Of a stretch of DNA of 64,000 nt, positions 35,817 through 46,725 are shown one piece after another. Below the pieces are notes generated by a model, which was not told the origin of the DNA, did not search any database, and saw only the letters and a list, made by a program, of their open reading frames with translations. Each line of letters opens with the position of its first letter. The first letter of the stretch is position 1. Origin of the DNA: Smallanthus sonchifolius (taxonomy: Eukaryota > Streptophyta > Magnoliopsida > Asterales > Asteraceae); NCBI GenBank assembly GCA_023525975.1, contig JAKNSE010000037.1, positions 5,128,501-5,192,500 of the forward strand, read 5' to 3'. Made by a program: the position numbers and the translations under genes.

Positions 35817-35916
35817 CTCCTCAGTTGCCTTGTGGCACCAACATTCCAATATAGCTAACCCTGACCTAACATATTCTCCATTACTGTAAGAGCAGCATTC
35901 TCGTCTCAGTAGAAGG
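35817..35916 (-). pseudogene. captured myosin XI globular-tail exon
   Basis: On the minus strand, between CCTCAG and GAG-gtaacg, the sequence reads LLLRRECCSYSNGEYVRSG followed by LAILECWCHKATEE. The RRECCxFSNGEYV block is diagnostic for the DIL (globular tail) domain of plant myosin XI, the actin motor that drives organelle movement. One exon without its neighbours is present, with intact borders, so it was captured from genomic DNA and not from mRNA. Confidence 0.85.
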
Positions 35917-36090
35917 CTGAGGATATAAATTAATATTAGAAATCATATTTCAGTAAAAATCAGAAAAACAAGCTTTGATTCATGACACGTTTATAATTCT
36001 ATGATTAGTGTGAATCTTTCCGCGGATGTAATCATATAAGACTTAGCCATGCTCATAATATCATTAAAACTCTAATTTAATAGTGCACAC

Positions 36091-36826
36091 CTTGCGAATA
36101 CGTGCATAGTCATATAATCTATGCATAAGCACTTGCACCAGCAACTATCAGTTTTGCTTGAAGAGTGTGGCACTTTTCTCCAACTGCAATTTCAGAAATA
36201 GAAATCAAATATGTCAAAAGTTAATATAACTTAAAATTTATTATCTAAAATGATAAGAAGTTAGATGTACCTGGTCATAATCAATATAGCCGGTGCTTTC
36301 ATTCAATCTGTAAGGCATAGTTTCGAAAAATATGGATACTGTAGATATCTTTTTTGTATCGGTCTGAGATAGTACGAGAAATACAAAATTAGATTGCTTG
36401 GGGTGAGACTAGTTAATAATTAATAAACTGATGTAATAAGTAAACAAAGATGCCCAATAAGTGCATGTTATCTCAAAACTAAATAGATAAACAACAGATA
36501 TATGCAAGCAAAAGATCACAATGAAGTAACAGGAGACTAACATCAACAGATTTAGTTAAATCAAGTTTGTTTTATAAAAGTTACAGAGGTTAAAAGTTTT
36601 GGTTGGTTTTATTAATTACAGTATCATATAAATCATCATAGAAGTTTCTAGTAGAATGTGCTTCATGCTAGATGAGAATGAAAGGCTGTTTCTAGCACCT
36701 GATAACCATGTGACAGATGACCACCATGAGGAAGATCAAGGTGCCATGATTCTGTTATGAGCCTTCAATAATGTAGTATAGACCTGGAAATTTGACGGTA
36801 ACCCTGAAAAAGGCTGCATATTCACT
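36091..36826 (-). pseudogene. captured serine hydroxymethyltransferase (SHMT) exons
   Basis: Three consecutive exons with introns on the minus strand. 36826-36699 holds QPFSGLPSNFQVYTTLLKAH and, after a frameshift, DLPHGGHLSHGYQ. 36363-36271 holds TDTKKISTVSIFFETMPYRL and NESTGYIDYDQ. 36183-36091 holds LEKSATLF, a frameshift, KLIVAGASAYA, a second frameshift, and RLYDYARIRK. These are the pyridoxal-phosphate domain blocks of SHMT, which makes glycine and methylene-tetrahydrofolate from serine; they look most like the mitochondrial form. Splice donors and acceptors are kept. At least three frameshifts make it non-functional. Confidence 0.9.
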
Positions 36827-38457
36827 GCATCATAAATGATAATTAGACATTTTGCAAAGTCAAAGAGCAAGAATTAATGTATTTAACTGAACCTTATCCA
36901 TGTCATATGTAATAACAATAAATCAATAATATTATCCCATAATGGATAAAATGAATGACTTATAAATTGGACACTGTCGGTACAAGTCCTCAGTCCTACT
37001 ATAAAAACATTCAATTACATATAGTATAGAGCAGATAATAACTATGTGTTTCTTTACACCAGAACAAAACAACCTTTTGATCAGCTTATCAGGTATTTTC
37101 AGTTCAAGGAGAAACACACTTAATTTTCCATATGTTTTGTAATGTTCACCGAACCATGAACTGGTACCACCATCCATAGATACTATACAGCAAGTGGTGA
37201 CTCTACTTCTACTGGTTTGTTGATCAATTTCAGTTTATCATTCATTTTTAACACTTTTTTTTCTAACAGTTGTAAAAACCATATACAAGCAAGCTTCTAT
37301 TTTACCATAATATTACTGTCTATAAGTAGTGTTCATTTTTTACTTTTGTTGTTTGGTTAATCAATTTCAATTTAAATCATTGATTTCATAAAATAAAAAA
37401 TGATAAAAAAGAATACATGTTATCTTAAGGTTAAGAACTTCAATTTGCAATGCAGAATCAAGTGTAGCATTGCATATGCCCAAATTAAGCAAATCTAATC
37501 ATCTGCGTGTAGTTATGATGCAAATTAACAACTGGAAATAGCCTAATTGAACAGGAATTGCAATGATAATTCAAATGCCAGAAGAAAATTCGAGTTAAAA
37601 ACACAAAATATTTACACATAAGTCGAAATCAAATGGAGAAGAATGCCCAGCTCGAGTCTACCATCTTTTAAGCACGAAACAGTGCAAAAGAGTTCAAAAG
37701 GATAAATTCTAGCCCAGAGAAGTTAATCAGCAGTATTTACACATTTTACTTCTTCAGGTTGGAGTTGGAACCTTTCAATTTAGCTATGTACCTACATTAT
37801 TGCACTCTCTACTTGTAGAGATGGGAATCAATGAAGATCTTTACAGTTCTGTATCTAAGTTTTATTTAGTTTTTTGTACATTCTTTCTTTCTGTGTCGTG
37901 TTTTTATATGAGGGATATAAACTACATAAATGTAAACAGGAAGATGAATTAACACACGTTACGCGAAGCATCAAGCATAGCATAACTTGTACAACCCTGA
38001 AATTACATCACAACATCTTCACAACACAATGAAAACAAACAAAAGATCCCAAAAAAGATGTTAGCATCAACTCCATTGATTACAATAATAATCATTACAC
38101 CTTCTCCACACCACAAGTAACACAACTAGTAACAATTTAAGAATTCATATACAATTTGAGACAAATACTTAATCCTAGCCCTAATTTTCACAAAATCAAT
38201 GAAAAGCGTGGATATCAAATCAACCTTCTAACCTAGGGTTACATATACAATAAAATAAAAACAATATAATTGTCATATCATAACAAAACCAACCTCTCTG
38301 AGCCCCAATCCGTACAAATAAAAACCTAAGGTTACAAATGCGGCATACGCCGAACATAATGAGCTCGATAACAAATTTCAAAACGCAATACAACCGACAA
38401 AAACGATGAAAACATCACGGATCGAAGTAAATGCACCGGAAAACAGAAGGTACTCAC

Positions 38458-38541
38458 CGGAGGATAAAGAGAGAGAAACCGGCATAGGCGACGGCGAAGA
38501 ACCGAGAAGAGATATAGAAGCGTTTCCGGTGATATCACCAT
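38458..38541 (-). pseudogene. candidate first exon of a chimeric CACTA transcript
   Basis: On the minus strand ATG 38541 opens 28 codons (MVISPETLLYLFSVLRRRLC...) ending exactly at a consensus donor CCG-GTGAGT (38457). It is the most upstream exon-like piece on the strand of the SHMT and myosin fragments. I do not recognise the peptide. It may be a captured 5' exon or chance. Confidence 0.35.
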
Positions 38542-39148
38542 GATTCCCCAACAGGAAAGGTAAAATTTAGAGAAATTAGGGCAAAATTGACGAACCTGTT
38601 TGAGATGAGATTGAACTACGGGAGATATGTGACGGAAATTCATAAGAGAATCGCAAGTCAGTTGAGAGAAATTAGGGCAAAATGAACTAATGAAGAACAG
38701 ATGTTAGCGTGGATTGTTTATTATGTGGGCTTATAAAAAAGCCCAAAGCAGTTTACAATATTTTGTAAATAAAAAGCTCAAAACGTTTTTGCCCACCGTC
38801 ATACCGGTGGCAAAATTGGTGGCAAATCAGTGGTTAATTTTGCGACCGTCATTAACGGTGGTAAATGTCTGGTCGCAAATGTCAAATTTTCTAGTAGTGT
38901 TTATTGTGTTAAACTTGTGCAGGTTTACTCGCTTGAAGACGGCCCTGTGGATGATGTGTGGAAAAATATTGGAGTACCAGTCATTATTGGGAAGGCTAAC
39001 AATGACACAAAGATTATAATTGACCGGCTAAAGTGTGTTTGAGTTTTTATAGAAATAATCTATGATGGTATTTAATTTAAGATGTTTATTTAATAGCTAA
39101 ATGATCTATTCATTTACCGTTTAACAAGATCTTTGCAGCTATGATGCC

Positions 39149-40232
39149 TGATCGATGTCGTTTGATCGGTCAAAAATAATCCTTAAACACCTTAACTAGT
39201 AAGGGTAAGTAGAGTATCGTATCCACGAGGAGTATGTGGAAAGTGTCACTTTGTTACAAGATTCAAAGACAGAAAACAATAATAACTGATTTGGATTTGG
39301 GTTTAAAACAATAATGAGAGAGGTAATCCTCTCCGGGGTTCGAGTATGCAAACACAAGTTACTTCATGATAATTAGCAAGCAATTACATAGACATAATCA
39401 TACGGTTCAATTGAATTCAGTGATAATATGAGAACCCGTTGTAAATAAAACTTATTCTCATACAACCATCAATGATAAACCAACTATAATCCAACCCCCA
39501 AGTTGTCCCCGATGTAAAGAAACCCGAGACTATTGAGGCTTGAACAACAATTCGAAATCAATCAATGAAGCTTAAAGCATTCAAACAATAAATGATATCA
39601 TATGGCTTAACATGTCAATCAAGATTACAAACCAAACTAATCATTCAAGAATTCACAAGTGTTCACAAAACCCTAGACCCAAAGAGGATTACAAGAGATT
39701 TAGCCACTCATACTCATAACAACAATCAAAACTAATGTACTAGGACTTACAATCATAAAAAAATTAAGAACAATCGACTCAACTATGGTAGAAATCGCCT
39801 TCTTGGAGCTCTGGAACGGCTGGAATCGAAGATAGATCGGAATGGTGGCTGCACATGGTGAAAACATGATTTAGGTTAAAAAAAATTCTGTAAAACCGGT
39901 TTCTCGCGTACCGCGAAGAAGGTGGCCAAGTCCCTCGCGTACCGCGAGGGACAAAAGAGTCGGGCGCGCTTCTTTGAATCCTCGCGTACCGCGAAGGATT
40001 CCACCCAGGTCTTCGCGTACCGCGAAGACTAGAATTTCCAGCAAACTTTGACTTTTTGATCCTCGTGCTTCGTATCCGACTGCTTCGCTTCCGTTATCCA
40101 CTCATTTAGCACATAAAACCTGGGAGGTAGACACAACCACAAACACGCATAAAACCGCACAAAGATACATACAAAGATAACTAAAACGCACACAAAGCGA
40201 CATGTAAACTAGGGTTATTGAACCCTACATCA
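39149..40232 (-). mobile_element. solo LTR, Athila-like, inside an exon
   Basis: A 1084-bp LTR starting TGATCGATG and ending CTACATCA on the + strand, flanked by ATGCC at 39144-39148 and 40233-40237. No primer site, gag or second LTR is present, so it is a solo LTR left by recombination. Read on the minus strand it starts TGATGTAGGG and ends CGACATCGATCA, like the Athila LTR of this window, and carries the same four-hairpin module (39900-40035). It disrupts exon C of the glycosyltransferase-like gene. Confidence 0.92.
39900..40035 (-). repeat. four-hairpin CGCG-GTA-CGCG module, copy 3
   Basis: On the minus strand four CGCGGTACGCG hairpins appear with a conserved spacer between 2 and 3 (GCGCGCCCGACTCTTTTGTC). 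Outer stem bases differ from the Athila copy, but stem pairing is partly kept by paired changes (CTTCGCG/CGCGAAG). Confidence 0.88.
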
Positions 40233-40312
40233 ATGCCATAATTGTCAATTCTTTTGAAGCTAAAGAGGTAAAATTGGAGTATCCATATGTATACCCTTAT
40301 GTTATTTCAGCC

Positions 40313-40535
40313 ACTGTTGGTCATCTGGTGCAATGGTATCCCCCAAGACTTCTCATAGTAGAGGTCTTGGGTTCGAATCCTGGCCACAGCAAAAAAGGAG
40401 TATGTGGCCAGGTCAGGGGGTTTACCCAGTTGGGGGGTTGCTCCTGTGATGGGCTGCCCTGGATGTTCTAGGTGTTGCCCTGGGAAACCCAATTATCCTA
40501 GAATATCTAGGTGTTGCCGTTCAAATAAAAAAAAA
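40313..40535 (+). mobile_element. tRNA-derived SINE
   Basis: 223 bp with A box TGGTGCAATGG (about 40327), B box GGGTTCGAATCC (40369-40380), a non-tRNA body and an A-rich tail (ATAAAAAAAAA). It is flanked by GTTATTTCAGCC (40301-40312) and GTTATTTCGGCC (40536-40547), a 12-bp duplication with one mismatch. It lies in the intron after exon C of the broken glycosyltransferase-like gene. Confidence 0.88.
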
Positions 40536-40547
40536 GTTATTTCGGCC

Positions 40548-43472
40548 TAAACCACATCAGAATTCAAAAACCATCAATACATGGGGAAATTTTATAGGTT
40601 TAAGGCTCTTATTCAATTTCTACCCGTTTTTGTTCTCAATCCCAACCCCGATTCCATGTATGAATTTTCATCACTTATTAAATGTCCACACAAAGCTGAT
40701 TTTTATGAATGAAGTTATTACAGAACTTTAGGTTATGCTTGTCTCAAATGATGAGACTTCTTTAATTTTACCTTTTTAGACTGCACCATAAAGTACCAAA
40801 TTCATGTGGAGGATGACTGGGTATTAATCAAGATGTATCCATTTTAGACGTTGAAATATCGTGGGTTGGGCGGGTTGGGTTACAAGTTAAAATGAGTTTG
40901 AGTCAATACATGTAATTTGTACGGACTTTTCCAAAAGGTTTTGGAGGTTTATGCATTAAAATACACTCTAGGCGTCCTTTGACCCGTTTCCTCTAGCAGT
41001 TTAGCTCACTTTTACAATTTGTAAAGTCAGAAAAACAAGTCTGATGCTTTTACTTGAACTTTGACTGTTTGACCAGATGTGCCTTAAAGGTGAAATTATA
41101 AGAATTCGCTCACTCATGGAAGTTCATTTGTTGAGTAGAAACAAGTTCCCAAATGCTATTAAGCTTGTACTTTTTTCCCACCTCATTGTTCAAAGTATTT
41201 TTGATATATGATGCAGGATGAGGTCGATGGGGCCTAAGAATACAATCAATTTCAATGTGTAATGAGAGTGTTGTGTATCTATAAATGCATCTGCTAGAGT
41301 GTTGCTCTACTCATCAAAGCCTTCTCTCCGTACAAATATTAGCTGCACACCCTTTGTGGCAGCAGTTGTTAGCACAAAAGGTTGTTCTAATCATATTATT
41401 ACTAGTTTAATTAAATTATTGTTCGACATAATTATATCTTTTTTATGCGATCTGAGTTGGTTACCTTCTTTTAGCAATTTTGTCTTGATATATAATTATA
41501 TAATTATTTCTTTCAGTTGAGTAGTGTTGAAAGGTTGGTTGATCAAGTATGATGACATTATGACATTAAAGTATCCGGCCATCGTACGGGTATAAAACTA
41601 GTATTATATATACCCTTACAAACTGGGTAAATATTATATATACCCAATTTAATATAATTTTGTACTTTATGACTATTCTACCCTTATCTATTATATGATT
41701 TTTTAAAACATAATTTTTTAGATTTATCCAATACGTAAAATATCATTCGTTCTCCTATTCTTGATTGCAACTATCGCGATTGTTCAAACCCTTTCAGAAG
41801 GCATCGATTCAGAAGTAATGATTGCGAGAAAGTTACAAAACTCTAATATTAAAAAAGAAAATTGGTAAAATTATAAAGAAAAATGAGAAAATTCAAAATA
41901 GTATTTTGAGAAAACTATTATTTATGGTTAAATATAAAATTCTAAATTTAAAAATGAGTAAATATGAAATTTCAATGTTAAAATTGGTAAATATGAAATT
42001 TTAAAGTTTTAGAGAAATAAGGTAAAATGATCATCTTTTAAATTGTTTTTAATAAAATGAGTATATATGATATTATTATATGTTTGTAAGGGTATATGTG
42101 ATATTTTTAGTTTTAGTTAGGTATATATAATATTTTTCAATTTTGTAAATGTATATATGAAATTGTATTTATAACTATTTTTTTAATTTTCTTCCGTAAC
42201 ATAAAATATTTTTATGTTTTAGTTTTATTGTTTTAACTTTTTCTTGACATAAACATTTAAAGTATTATTTTTCATCTTAAAATATTTTCTTTTCATGCAA
42301 AGGAAAAGAGAAAAAAAATTATTCATCAAAGATTTATAAACCAAAACTAGTTGGGTTCACCGGCACGTTGTAGGGGTTCTGTTTATGAAAAAGATCGCGT
42401 TACACGACAAAAGTTTAGTCGTTTCTTCCCTGCAATTCGTGGCGTGACACTGGCTCGGTTCATCGCAAACCATAAAAGCGAATAATGACAAAGCGAATAA
42501 CGATACCGGTTCCGATAACACCAATGCTAGCAGCAATGATGTTCTCGCTCATAGTCGAGGGAGTTTGGTCGTTATCGGTTTGGTTCGTCTGCGGCAACGG
42601 CTGTCACTCCGTCATAAAATCCTAAAACATACCCCATATATAAAAACACGTCGCACCAGTTTTCACTCCGTCTTAAGACCCTAAAATATGCCCCGTCGTA
42701 AAAGCGAGCATCACCACTCCGGCCTTCAAAAAACTGAAAGCATAGCGTTAAGTAACATGTTACAACGGTCGTTACTCTACCGTAAAACCCTATATCGTAC
42801 CCCGTCAAAAAAGTGAACGTCACTTCACTGTAAACCCTTAATCGTAGTGTCAAGAAGCGCGAACGCAAAAGAATTAAATCAAATGTCAAAAAAAAATCTG
42901 GTCGCAACAATTTAAAAAAACGAAAGAAAAAAACTCAAACGTTATGCCCCGTCGTAAAAGTAAACATCATTTCACCGTAAAATGTGAACACAAATATAGA
43001 CGGAACAAATGAAAAAAAAAACAAAAAAAAATGTTTCACTAAATGACAAATAGTTACTATTCATTTAGTTGTCAAATAAATATAGATATAATTAGACTAT
43101 TTGCGGCCATCTGGTTTCCAAGGCATTAGCAATAGGATGGCTTACACTAGTCTAGCTCAAAAATTAAACTTCAGTTTTATGACCTAGAAGTTTGGGTTTC
43201 AGAAATGTTAAGAAAAAATTTGGGGGCCCTTAGACTTGGGCCTGTGCAGTTGCAGTCTGCACACGCCCAGAGCCAGCCATGATTATATGAAAAAGAAGGA
43301 TATAATCGATTTGATGTGCACGAAGAAGATGAGAAAAGGTGATGAAGAAAAAAGTGGAGGTGGGGAACGTTTTGGTCATTTCATACTCAGTTAACAACCA
43401 AAGTTAACATCCATCTAATTTAGGGTCCAATGGTGTTACAAATTGAGAAGCTACGGTTCAACCATGTAATTT
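40548..43472. other. non-coding with degenerate repeats
   Basis: No gene recognised. 41560-42180 is AT-rich with repeated ATATATACCC/GGGTATATGTGATATT-like words on opposite strands, probably an old MITE. 42590-42980 holds a run of loosely repeated CCCCGTCGTAAAAG and CACTCCGTC words. 43200-43280 resembles an old hAT end (GGGCCCTTAGACTTGGGCC). Confidence 0.45.
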
Positions 43473-46016
43473 TGTAACACCAAAAATTTCAATCAAAATT
43501 AAACTTTCAAAATATGCGAAAAATAGGCCCCATAAAACACTCTTGGTTAAACAATACATGTTACTTACTACAAAACGACAAAAGATAAAGTTTTGCTAAC
43601 AACAGCAAAACGACATTTCAAAATGACAACAAGTTTTAACATTCAAAGGACAACTTAAAACAAGTTTCAAGACTCCTAACCGGAGTTCTAATTCCAACTG
43701 TTATCATCCACCAAAACAAATGAGAATCCTATCTGACACGAAGCGTGACCTGATACTTCAAACTGGAGCTTTACATGTATGGATACACCATAAAACAACC
43801 ATTAGTAATCAGAAGATATTTTTTTCATTCCAAACAACAAGGCAAATTACATAAGGATAGCAGGTAGACGGGCAACAAACTGCGCCGCCATCCCCTTCTG
43901 AATGGAAAACCCTAATCTACTAACCCCCCCCCCCCTCAATGGGTTTTACCAAAGAATGCCCAAAAAAAATATAAGTAACAAAAGTTTCAGACATGGATGA
44001 ACACAACCATGTTCCCTGAATACAATCATATTTAGTTGAGCACAACCGTGTTTCCTCTCAGCACCAGAAAAAGCAAGTTTTCTGACATGGTTGTGTTCAT
44101 ATGAACATGACATGTTCCCTGAACATGATCATGTTCAGACCAACACAACCATGTTCCCTTCACTTTCACCCATATCGACGACACTTCTTTGTGAGATTTT
44201 AAAGACCTCAAAACACTACAAAACGATTATGTGAAGTCCATGACCTCAAATAACTTCCGTGTGAGGTTCTTAGACTTCAACTACTACAAAACGACGTGTG
44301 AAGTTAATGACCTCAATAACTACCGTGTGAGGTTCTTAGACTTCAAACTCCTTTATATGAGGTTCTAAAGACCTGAAATGCCACAACACAACCTTATGAA
44401 GTTTATGATCTCAAATTACTTTCGTGTGAGGTTCTTAGACTTCAAGCAACAACGTTAGTGAACTTCAAAGACTTCAAGCTACATTGGCATAAGTAAAGTT
44501 CTCAACTTCATCCAACTACCGGTGAGGTTCTTAGACTTCAAACACCGACTCTTTAACATACATACAAGTATACACACACGACTCCAATCAACCTTTAAAA
44601 CCCATCCATTATTTATAGACACATGTGATTCAAAGATCCTAATTCCACCATTTATATTTGTGAAGTTCAAAGACTTCAATTACTCCTAAATCACCACAAA
44701 CCTTACATTCAACATAGACATACAATTAGCACCATTAAACTCATAAGTAATTCAATGACTACAATTACCATACAACATTGTGATGTTCATAGACCTCAAG
44801 CTCCTTAAGTACCCACCCTTAGCATACTTTCGCGATATGCAAATTCACCAAAACAACTTGCACACAAATGCACATGTGATAATCGACAAAATCAACAAGT
44901 ATATTAAATGTGTGCCTTCACTACCACCTATCATTACTAAGTAAGTGCAGCACTTACCTTTAGCTAAAGACAATTTCACTTGGTCTTCCAAGCTAGCTCC
45001 TTTAACGCTTTGATCACCTAGCAATTAACTTGCATTTAGAAATATTATGATCTCAATTCATTCACCAAATTTCGATTCAAGAAACTCTTATGATCTAAAG
45101 ATCATCACCCTAAGTTAGTTTGGTTATCAAAACCATAACCAAACCTCCAATACCCAATTCAACCTTTCAACCCATTTTGACTCGTTAAAGAATCACCCAA
45201 GTTCATCCAACACTTTATTTTCATAATCACCCATTATGAATGTGGTTTTTACTTGGTCTAGTGTTGATGAACATGCCAAAAGACTCATACACCATTCAGA
45301 CACCACCCAACACTCCCTTAACCCAAATGACACGTTAAGGATTTACCCAAGTTACACCAAAACCCCATATTACAACACCCTAACACAAATTGGGGCTTTA
45401 TGATTAGTTGTGTGTTTATAACTCCCTAGACACGTACCCAACCTCAATTCAACATTCAAACATCCCCAAATAAAAAATCCTCAATTCCACCTCACGAACC
45501 CTAATTTTTGAAATCATCAAATTGGATGTTTAGATGTTGTTATCTACCTCCCATAACCTTCAATCAAGCTATGTTATTACTTTTAACAAGTTAACAATCA
45601 CCTAGACTACCCAATTCAGCCCCAAATTCGTTTTCACCAAAAACACACCAAGAACTCCATTAGTGGAGGTTTTAGAGATGAAAGAGGTACTTACTTGCAA
45701 TCTTGAAGAAGAACACTTAAAACTATCCAGATTCTTCATGCAATTCGTAAATCTAATGATCACAGCTTTCCTCCTCTTGGTCCCTTCATAATAACGACAC
45801 ACACACATTTGTGTGTGGTGCGTGACCCCCTCCCCCATATGCAATCAGATTTGCGATTTTACACAATCAGTCCCTGCAATTTCAGTTTTGGCTCCTCCTT
45901 CCAAAACTAAGAAAGTACACCTTTTACAACAAACCCTCAACTTCCATTATATTCAATTTCACCCCTATAATATGATTTACATATTATATAATAAATTCGA
46001 AAGTTGGTTTGTTACA
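43473..46016 (-). mobile_element. probable solo LTR of a Ty3 element
   Basis: Starts TGTAACACC, ends TTTGTTACA, 2544 bp, flanked by AATTT and AATAT (four of five bases match). Length and ends resemble the Tekay LTRs of this window. There is no coding domain inside. The orientation is inferred from the TGTTACA end. The border call is weaker than for the other elements. Confidence 0.5.
44160..44790. repeat. degenerate tandem array of GAGGTTCTTAGACTTCAA
   Basis: The word GTGAGGTTCTTAGACTTCAA and relatives (GAAGTTTATGATCTCAAAT, GAAGTTCAAAGACTTCAA) recur about a dozen times at irregular spacing of 35-75 bp. A second word, CACAACCATGTTCCCTGAA, recurs just upstream (44005-44160). No coding sense is seen. 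Confidence 0.7.
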
Positions 46017-46688
46017 AATATTCCAATGCTAAGAGCTAAAAGTGAAATCTGAGAATACCACATTGGCCATCCATGTAATAAAGTCGTATATTTTTATTTA
46101 ATAGAGTAAATTCTACAGACTGTTCCTTTAGTTATATATGAAACTACACTCTATGTCCTTTAACTTCAATAATTATAGAGATTGTCCTTTTTTTGGAAAT
46201 TTTACATACATTTCGTCCTTTCCACCAAGTGATATAAACTTTTTCTGTTAAATATAGACATGTGTTTTGCTTGCACATGATTGTATAACGGTCTTTTATC
46301 CACTAAAGAACTATTTATGTAATTTACTTGAATCTCCCACTTCATCTTCTTCATAAGACCCTAACACCAAAACCCTCTCTCATTCGAGGGACGATTATGT
46401 AAAAAATCAAACCCTCTGTGCGTGCCAAATCCTCGTTCCCACTCCAAAATCATTTGATGTTTAAAACTGTTTGAAACTTATTAGTATTTGAAGCTATGGG
46501 TTAGATGAAATTGAGGTTTTATTGAACTTCAAATGAAACTTGAAGTAGCAACACATGAACTTGGAATTAAACTCTAACTTGGATGAATTGTGAGGCCCAA
46601 GCATGTTTAGGATGAAGCTTGATTTAGATGAAAATGTGAGGCTCAAAATAAAGCAGTTGGCCCAAAACTAATTCTCATTTCAAATTAA
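46017..46688. other. non-coding, no feature recognised
   Basis: AT-rich with no supported gene. 46105-46230 resembles widespread plant repeats of the type AGTAAATTCTACAGACTGT, whose border I cannot place. Confidence 0.4.
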
Positions 46689-46720
46689 CTAGTAGGCTTA
46701 ACCCACGCGTTGCGGCGGGG
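46689..46720 (-). mobile_element. Helitron 3' end (minus orientation)
   Basis: Read on the minus strand: CCCCGCCGCAACGCGTGGG, nine bases, then CTAG followed by T. A GC hairpin a few bases before CTRR is the Helitron 3' signature. The element would extend to the right. I could not find its 5' TC end. Confidence 0.6.
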
Positions 46721-46725
46721 AGTCC

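Larger units (their letters stand above)
34462..38899. mobile_element. CACTA (En/Spm) transposon carrying gene fragments
   Basis: A 4438-bp element starting CACTACTTAAAAAAATGG and ending in the complement of CACTACTAGAAAATTTG, flanked by TTT on both sides (34459-34461, 38900-38902), the 3-bp duplication of CACTA elements. Next to each end are arrays of short motifs related to TTGCGACCG and TTGCCACCG (34478-34785 and 38785-38880), typical subterminal repeats. No transposase frame is present. The interior carries minus-strand pieces of at least two host genes with their splice sites. It sits in an intron of the glycosyltransferase-like gene. Confidence 0.9.
34042..40267 (+). pseudogene. UDP-glycosyltransferase-superfamily gene fragment, three exons
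   Basis: Exon A (34042-34128) reads VFAHLLVDSHQVLMVTVVAA. Exon B (38923-39032) reads VYSLEDGPVDDVWKNIGVPV, between a CAG acceptor and a GT donor. Exon C begins at 39139 (CTATGATGCC), is split by a solo LTR, and resumes after the duplicated ATGCC at 40238-40267 (IIVNSFEAKE, then GT). The exons read in one phase. Together they match, from memory, the LVDSQQLLM / YSLEDGPV / NYDGIIVNSLEAK blocks of a plant membrane-anchored glycosyltransferase family (At5g04480-like); the locus name is uncertain. After exon A the expected GT donor is AT. Intron A-B contains a CACTA element and intron C a SINE. Later exons are not in the window, so it is a pseudogene or a gene broken here. Confidence 0.75.
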
